Assembly (NCBI RefSeq): GCF_949628265.1
Contig: NC_088788.1
Coordinates: 6,820,001 to 6,884,000, forward strand
Length of the DNA stretch: 64,000 nt
Source: Cloeon dipterum
Taxonomy: Eukaryota > Arthropoda > Insecta > Ephemeroptera > Baetidae
Reading direction: 5' to 3'
In this document: positions 58,514-64,000 of the stretch, in pieces
Layout of the letters: every line of letters starts with the position of its first letter
Numbering within the stretch: position 1 is the stretch's first letter
Notes under the pieces: model-generated
What the model saw: only the letters and a program-made list of their open reading frames with translations
Database searches by the model: none
What the model was told of the DNA's origin: nothing
Made by a program: the position numbers and the translations under genes

Positions 58514-61500
58514 ATGCCGAGGCGGCCGAGAGTCGTTTACTCTGATTCCGACCACAGCTCGTCAGAATCAGACTTGGACCAGCTTGCCCCTGCATCTTCT
58601 GTTGGTTCTGATTCTTCTGATTCTGAAGGCAGCGTCTCGATAGCAGCCACCGACGGCTCAAACCCTCACCTCTCCTGTGAAGCGTCCAACGACTCCAATT
58701 CACAATCGGACGCCTCGCAGACTATGTCAGAGAGATCCTCATCTGTAAGTGATTTTTTTTGCAAAATTGACCTAAATAGATACATAGCTGAAGAAAACAA
58801 GGGAAATTTTTGCTCTTGGAGACAATTAAGCTAGTTTTTGTTTATCTCTGGACTCTGGAAAAATACTTTATGCCAGCAAAAAATATTAGTTTAAAGCAAA
58901 ATTCCTCAAAATATGTATTACGACAATCCTGACAAAGAGCTAGCTGCTAGCCTGAAAGGTTACTCCGTGTGAACATATCTAAATATTTTATCCGGCAGTA
59001 ATTATTTGAATAATATCATTTTTACTGAGCTAATAGAGTCGACAGATATTTCATTTTTCAAATTAAGAGAATCCAGGATAAATAATTTACGTTTATTTTA
59101 CTACATAGGATCAAGTCTAAGCCAAATTGTTTTTTAATACACCAGTTGCATGAAGCCGTCAACACAGCGCCACCGCATATTTTCCTAATAAATTTAATTT
59201 CAAGTCACTTCCGCTGCAAACTTGATTCCATCCTGCTACTGTGCATTTTTCACTTAATATGCTTTCATTTGACGTGCTGGAAACCAAAATCTACCGGGAA
59301 AAAACTAATTTTTTGAAATGAAAAATATTTTCCAACGTTTCTGTGGCGAATGGCTGGACTGGTTTTGGTTTTTAGCACGTCAAAAGAAAACTTTTTAAGT
59401 GAACAACCGACAGTGGCAGGATTGAGTCTGAAATCGTAGTGGAAGTGCCGTAAAATTTAATTTATTATTAAATTATACAGTGGTGCCATCTGCTGGCGGC
59501 TTCAAAAACTAAGGGCTTATACAACTGGCGTATTGGGAGGAAAGTATTTTGAAAAGTCAATTGTCTTTATAACCAAAATATTCTTTTAGTTAGGAAATAT
59601 ATCTAAAAATAATCAACAAAAAATCAACAATTTTCACAAGCAGATAATTGTTAAATATACATAATTAAACTCTTATTAAATTAATGGTTAATTATTTAAA
59701 TTATCTCCATTGTTGCTTTTGTTAGAAAGCTGAAAGAATTTCAAAGTTTTTGTACTTATCATTTTTTATCTGTGAATTCTTTGAGGACTTTGAACGCATG
59801 GGAAACGCGCAGATTTACACGGTCTGTAAACATGCACCCTAATTGAGCCAATATATCTTTGAATTCAGTCCTGACCTGCTCCCTTTTTTCAGGTCTATCA
59901 AACGGATGTTACAATAAGTTCGAGTGCCAGTGAGGAAGAAAGCGAAGCTCTAACAGACGACGACTCTCAGTATTCAGAGGACAGCGAATACTCCGCGCCA
60001 GCCGAAATGTCAGACGCCGACGACCCTCAATACATCGTAAGTTGATCATTAAGAATCATGGTAAATACATTTGAAAAGAAATCACAACTCCTGATCACAC
60101 TTGATGTGCTAAATGTTTTGATCTGGCAAACAAATTAAATGGTAACGCCCAATTTTGCTTCACTTTTTTTCTGATTTCATCAGATTCTCGTCATTATTAC
60201 AGTTTGCTTTTTAGCTAAAAACTTTCAGTATAAATAATTTATCAAATTAAGGCCTCTACCTTATCAAAAAAATTTCTTTTTTTAAATATTTTATGTGACT
60301 GATTTTGGTAAAATTGTGGTTGAGGAGCAATCTCGCCAACAATTTTTTTATAGTTTAACATAAAAATATCCCTTTCATCTTGACATTGAAATTTTAGTCC
60401 ATGGGCTTTATTCAACGCTCCGTAAAGGAAGACTAATTTCTATTTACGACAAAATGCTCATTTTAGTTCTGCCGATTTTTTGGGTCAGTCCAATACACCA
60501 ATCTGTGGCCTTTAGGCAGTGCTTAATTTTTGTTTTGACCAGTTAGATTATAAACTATTAAATTGACCAATTTCCTTTTTCCTTCATCGTTTGGTTCAGG
60601 TCTTTCTCATTCATAATACTATTTAAATGAGGACAAAAAATCTGCGATTTGCTTTGATCTTAATTTTGATAACAAGCTCTAGAAAAAAACTTTATCAAAA
60701 TTTCTGGCTTTATATATAATTGTTCGTTCTCTTAGAGGTTCAAAAAAATTCTAATTTATGTGGGATCTAGCGTCCAGAGAAGAAATGCTGCCAAAATGCA
60801 TGAGTTGGTACAGGTTTCAATAAATTAATCTAAAATTAAAAAGTAAGCATGGCCTTTTCAAATCTGGATATTAACATTTAAGCTGGAAAATTCTATCTTT
60901 GTTTAAAGTAATGGCTGTAATAAACGAATTTAATGTCCAAATACATTAAAAAAGGAAATTTAATAAATAAAGGAATGATAATTGGGCGGAGTTAAATTTT
61001 ACTTTCAAGCTCAGCATTAATATTCACCCCCTCAACTCCTCAACTGCTATAATTTAAAAAATTGATGAGAATATATGTATAGGCAATGGTAAAAACATGT
61101 AGAAAATTTCGCTTTTCAGGATTTACTGATCAATACTCTAATAATCTTGTTTATTTAGGGCGAAGATGGTACAATCCGTCTGTCGGACGACACAGACGAC
61201 TCTGAGGACAATGACTACCACGACGACAGCATCGTCATCATCGAGGACCGGGTGGTGCCTGCCGTCGCCGCCGCTGAGGTGCAAATAGTACAGGAGGCGG
61301 CTGCTGCCCCAGTTCAGGTCGCCGAGCCTGCCAGAGATCCCGAACCGGGACCGTCCGGCCAACAAACAGACGAAAACTCCTCCAAGACTGCAAATGGTGC
61401 CAAGAAAAGACCAGGTGGGTGTTCGGAATTTAGTTTTTATTGACTTACATATAAAAAGCTCCAGGTTTGACTCCCCTAGCAAGGTTGTATTAAATTGAAA

Positions 61501-64000
61501 AGTTAATGTTCTGGATTTTGACCAGCCAGGCATTTTTTGCTGGGCGTAAATTAGCTTATTTCAAATTGGTTTAGATTTATGGCGAAATAGGTTGTTTACC
61601 ACTGATATACTGTTAAGATTTTATTTTTGGTGTTAAATTTATAATTTTTAAAAATGGAAACCCTTAAAATTTTAAAAATCAAGGCGGCGATGTTTCTTAT
61701 ACTTTATTTTGTTCTTTCCCTAATTTTTGCCAACTTGGCCAGTTAAAACCGGCTTGGCGTATATTATTTTATTAAAAACCACCATTTTTGGAACAGGCCT
61801 TATCCTATAATTTTTATATTAATTAATTTTTTATTCTGCAGCGTCCGAGATGGCTAGTGACGGTGATGATGATGATGAACAAATGTGTATGATCTGCTAT
61901 GACAACTGGGAGGGCACCGGCCCGCATAGAATTGTGTCACTCAAGTGCGGCCACCTGTTCGGCCAGTCCTGTGTCGAAAAATGGTTGAAAATGCACAAGA
62001 AGTGTCCAAAATGCAACACACCTAATAAAGTTAGCGATGTGCGCAAGATCTTCGCGCCCGTCATTAAGGTCAAGGAGACAGACGCTGAGAATCGCCTCAA
62101 GGCAGAACTGGACAAGGCCCTTAAAGTAAGTTGTTTTCAGTTTCACTTCATTGATCAAAAGGTCAGGTTTGGTTATACTTAGCATTGAGCAAATTTTTCT
62201 TAACTCGCACGGTTTTTTCTTTATTTTTGTCCAAATATTATGGGAATTTGCCATAATATTTGTCACCCGCTTAAAATGTGTTTATTTTTTCAATTTTAAC
62301 CGGTTTCTTGCAGGCAATGTTAGCACTTCAATTTTCTAATTATTAGCTCATGACCAATGCGACTTTAAAAATTACCAGTCAGAATTTGCTGGACAAATTA
62401 AGGCAGCAAATGACAATTTAAAAGAAAAATCTGTACAGTAGTGTAGATTTTGACCACTCCGACCTCAAATTGTACATTTTTTTTATCAAACAGCTGAGAA
62501 ATTAAGCTTAGAATTATTTTCTCTAAGTAGTATGACATATTTGACACATATCTTAATTTTTTCGTTGCAGGAGAAACGGTTAATGGAACTCCAACTGCTG
62601 CGAAAGGAACAAGAAATGAGAAGCCTGCAGGAGGCGCAGGCACGTTTGGAAGCGAATGCAACAAGTAGTGCCTCCGCTCAGAGCTCCACAGCCAGGGGCT
62701 CCACTGCAGCTGCACAAAGCTCCACTGCGCGCTGCTCCACCCTCATCAGAAAGAGTAGTCAGTTATTGAAATAATTATCAATTTCCTTGAATAAATATTT
62801 AGCCAACTCCCGAGCATGTGGGATTGCGTTCAATTTTGATATGAAATGCAGGAATTCAACTATCTAGTTTCTTGATTTACAATAATTTATGTCTTGGCCT
62901 GAAGTGAAATTTTTGTTTTGAGAATTACGTCTAAATAAATTATTAATTTTGTTGCAAAGTAAAACAGGCCTTTTTGTTTCAAAGCAATTGAACGGGTTGG
63001 AATTTAATTTTTTCGTGCACCATTTATCAGATTCAGTTAATTTTTGCGTAAGTTAGATAAAACAGTGTACCTACCACCAAAGCTTTAATGTTTTCCTTGA
63101 TGGTTTTGTCAGGCAACTCACACTTGGACCGCAGATTCCATTTCAAATTGACGAAAGACACGAAACTGCCGTTCGGAGGCGGCCGAGTTATGGCTTTCTG
63201 TCCCTGGGACAACAAACTCGCAGTGTCATGCGCCTCGCCAATGGATGGGTAAGATTTACTCACTACTTTCAGGGCTCCTTCGCAAAAAGTCTGCTTTTTA
63301 CTGGATAAGTACAGTGCGGGTGCATTAAATATTGTTTGAATTCGTCTGAAAATTCTCATAAGGTTAAAATCAAGATTGGGAGTTAGTGGTTTTTCCTGAC
63401 CTTTTCCTACACTTTTTTGAAATAATGAATTTGAATTAAATTTAAGTGAAGTAGATTTATTAGAGTTAACTATTTTATCTAATTCAATTCGTCTTCCTTC
63501 ACAGTTTACACACATCACAAGAAATATTCTCTTATCTTGGGGTTCAATCATTATTAATAATCAAAATTAATTTAATTTGAAACATCATCTAGGTTACGTT
63601 AGGTGAAAATATTTTTTGATTAAATAAATTCATATTTTAATTTACAAAATTTAATGCATCATATCAGAAAAACGGGCAAAACGTGTCGGAAAATCCAGTG
63701 TCAGTTTCAACCAGCTGGTTAAATTGTCGAACCTTGCTCCAAAAACCTTCTCTAACATGGCTGGTATCCTTTTTTAAATTTCAATGCAACTTGATTGGTA
63801 AATTTTGCTAGGAACTAGCCTCGAGTGTAAAATTTGCTTAGCAAATTTGAAAAACTCATTGATATTTGAGTATTTTAGGTATTTCGGCCTGAAAATGCTG
63901 AACTGCGAGCGCAGCTTCATGGTGCAGAACATTGACTCGTTCCACGCGCAGACGATCCGTGACCTTGCCTACTGTCCCAACAGAGACAGCAACCTCCTGC
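58514..64000 (+). CDS. RFWD3: E3 ubiquitin ligase RFWD3 (RING and WD40), 3' end outside window
   Basis: Exons: 58,514-58,744; 59,893-60,036; 61,159-61,414; 61,842-62,125; 62,571-62,754; 63,113-63,248; 63,879 onward. Phases agree, giving 452 codons so far. RFWD3 ubiquitinates RPA and RAD51 at stalled forks and inter-strand crosslinks. Residues 1-210 are acidic and Ser/Asp-rich. The RING follows: CMIC...CGHLFGQSC...CPKC (about 228-268), with Gly at the fifth zinc-ligand place, as in other RFWD3 proteins. A coiled coil (about 280-330) leads into a Ser/Thr/Ala linker. The WD40-side sequence begins with RFHFKL...GGGRVMAFCPWDNKLAVSCA and continues with YFGLKMLN...HAQTIRDLAYCP. The start at 58,514 follows an acceptor (gcgtttcag) by one base. 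The donor at 62,755 (AAAGA/GTAGTC) is weak but in phase. Most of the WD40 propeller lies past the right edge. Confidence 0.9.
59140..59530. mobile_element. TA-flanked foldback MITE, family B, in an RFWD3 intron
   Basis: 391 bp with long imperfect inverted repeats. The left end starts CACCAGTTGCATGAAGCCG and the right end reads CGGCTTC...ATACAACTGGCG, with TA directly outside both ends (59,138-59,139 and 59,531-59,532). Arms of about 150 bp share 'gtgctggaaaccaaa', 'cacttccgctgc' and 'caatcctgc(c/t)actgt'-type blocks. TA duplication suggests Tc1/mariner mobilisation. Related copies are at 16.3, 32.5, 39.3 and 45.2 kb. Confidence 0.7.
62275..62490. repeat. Dispersed repeat fragment, partner of 41.9-42.1 kb
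   Basis: Intronic sequence in RFWD3 matching 41,905-42,070 in the same orientation. The class is unknown. Confidence 0.5.

Noticed and set aside
63033-63255. Second half of the 172-codon minus-strand frame
   Set aside because: Directly antisense to an RFWD3 exon whose plus-strand translation matches the family.
1-64000. tRNA, rRNA and CRISPR arrays
   Set aside because: No tRNA-like arms with internal promoter boxes, no rRNA-like sequence and no spaced identical repeats were seen; the only tRNA-related sequence is the retrotransposon primer site.

Overview
This window reads as nuclear DNA of a winged insect or close pancrustacean relative. Non-coding DNA is AT-rich, genes have short GT-AG introns, coding exons are GC-richer, and one gene encodes flightin, a thick-filament protein known only from Pancrustacea. 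The insect-type Cys-for-Sec SELENOF homologue fits. I could not narrow it to an order. All gene models were assembled by eye from splice sites, reading frame and family similarity.

Layout. 1-15.5 kb has no convincing coding exon; it holds a pair of ~525-bp inverted repeats, a large palindromic repeat, a duplicated ~400-bp block and an orphan minus-strand 5' exon. 15.6-16.1 kb is flightin on the minus strand. 16.2-25 kb is non-coding, with a foldback repeat, a GC-rich minus-strand 5'-exon candidate, a 50-bp retroposon with a 17-bp target duplication, a (CT)n microsatellite and the first of four copies of a hAT-type MITE. 25,091-29,833 is a complete, apparently very young Ty3/gypsy retrotransposon of the CsRn1 type (identical 312-bp LTRs, gag, a -1 slippery site, pol, tRNA-Trp-like primer site). 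30-36 kb is non-coding with two more MITEs. 38.2-46.25 kb is a second probable muscle gene on the minus strand, myofilin-like, with a TATA promoter, a long 5'UTR intron and two alternative 3' ends. 48.3-51.4 kb is a seven-exon plus-strand gene for a small protein whose only recognisable domain is a TAZ zinc finger. 52-54.7 kb has a duplicated transcription-start cassette and a small unrecognised ORF. 56.5-57.6 kb is a four-exon minus-strand SELENOF (Sep15) homologue. It is head-to-head with RFWD3 (plus strand, 57.8 kb to beyond the right edge), a RING/WD40 ubiquitin ligase of DNA repair.

How they fit together. Flightin and the myofilin-like gene would both act on muscle thick filaments and lie ~22 kb apart on one strand. 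SELENOF (ER glycoprotein quality control) and RFWD3 (nuclear repair) probably share a short bidirectional promoter. The TAZ protein is the most unusual gene, because animal TAZ domains are otherwise known mainly from the very large CBP/p300 co-activators. Much of the remaining DNA is foldback and MITE-type transposon remnants.
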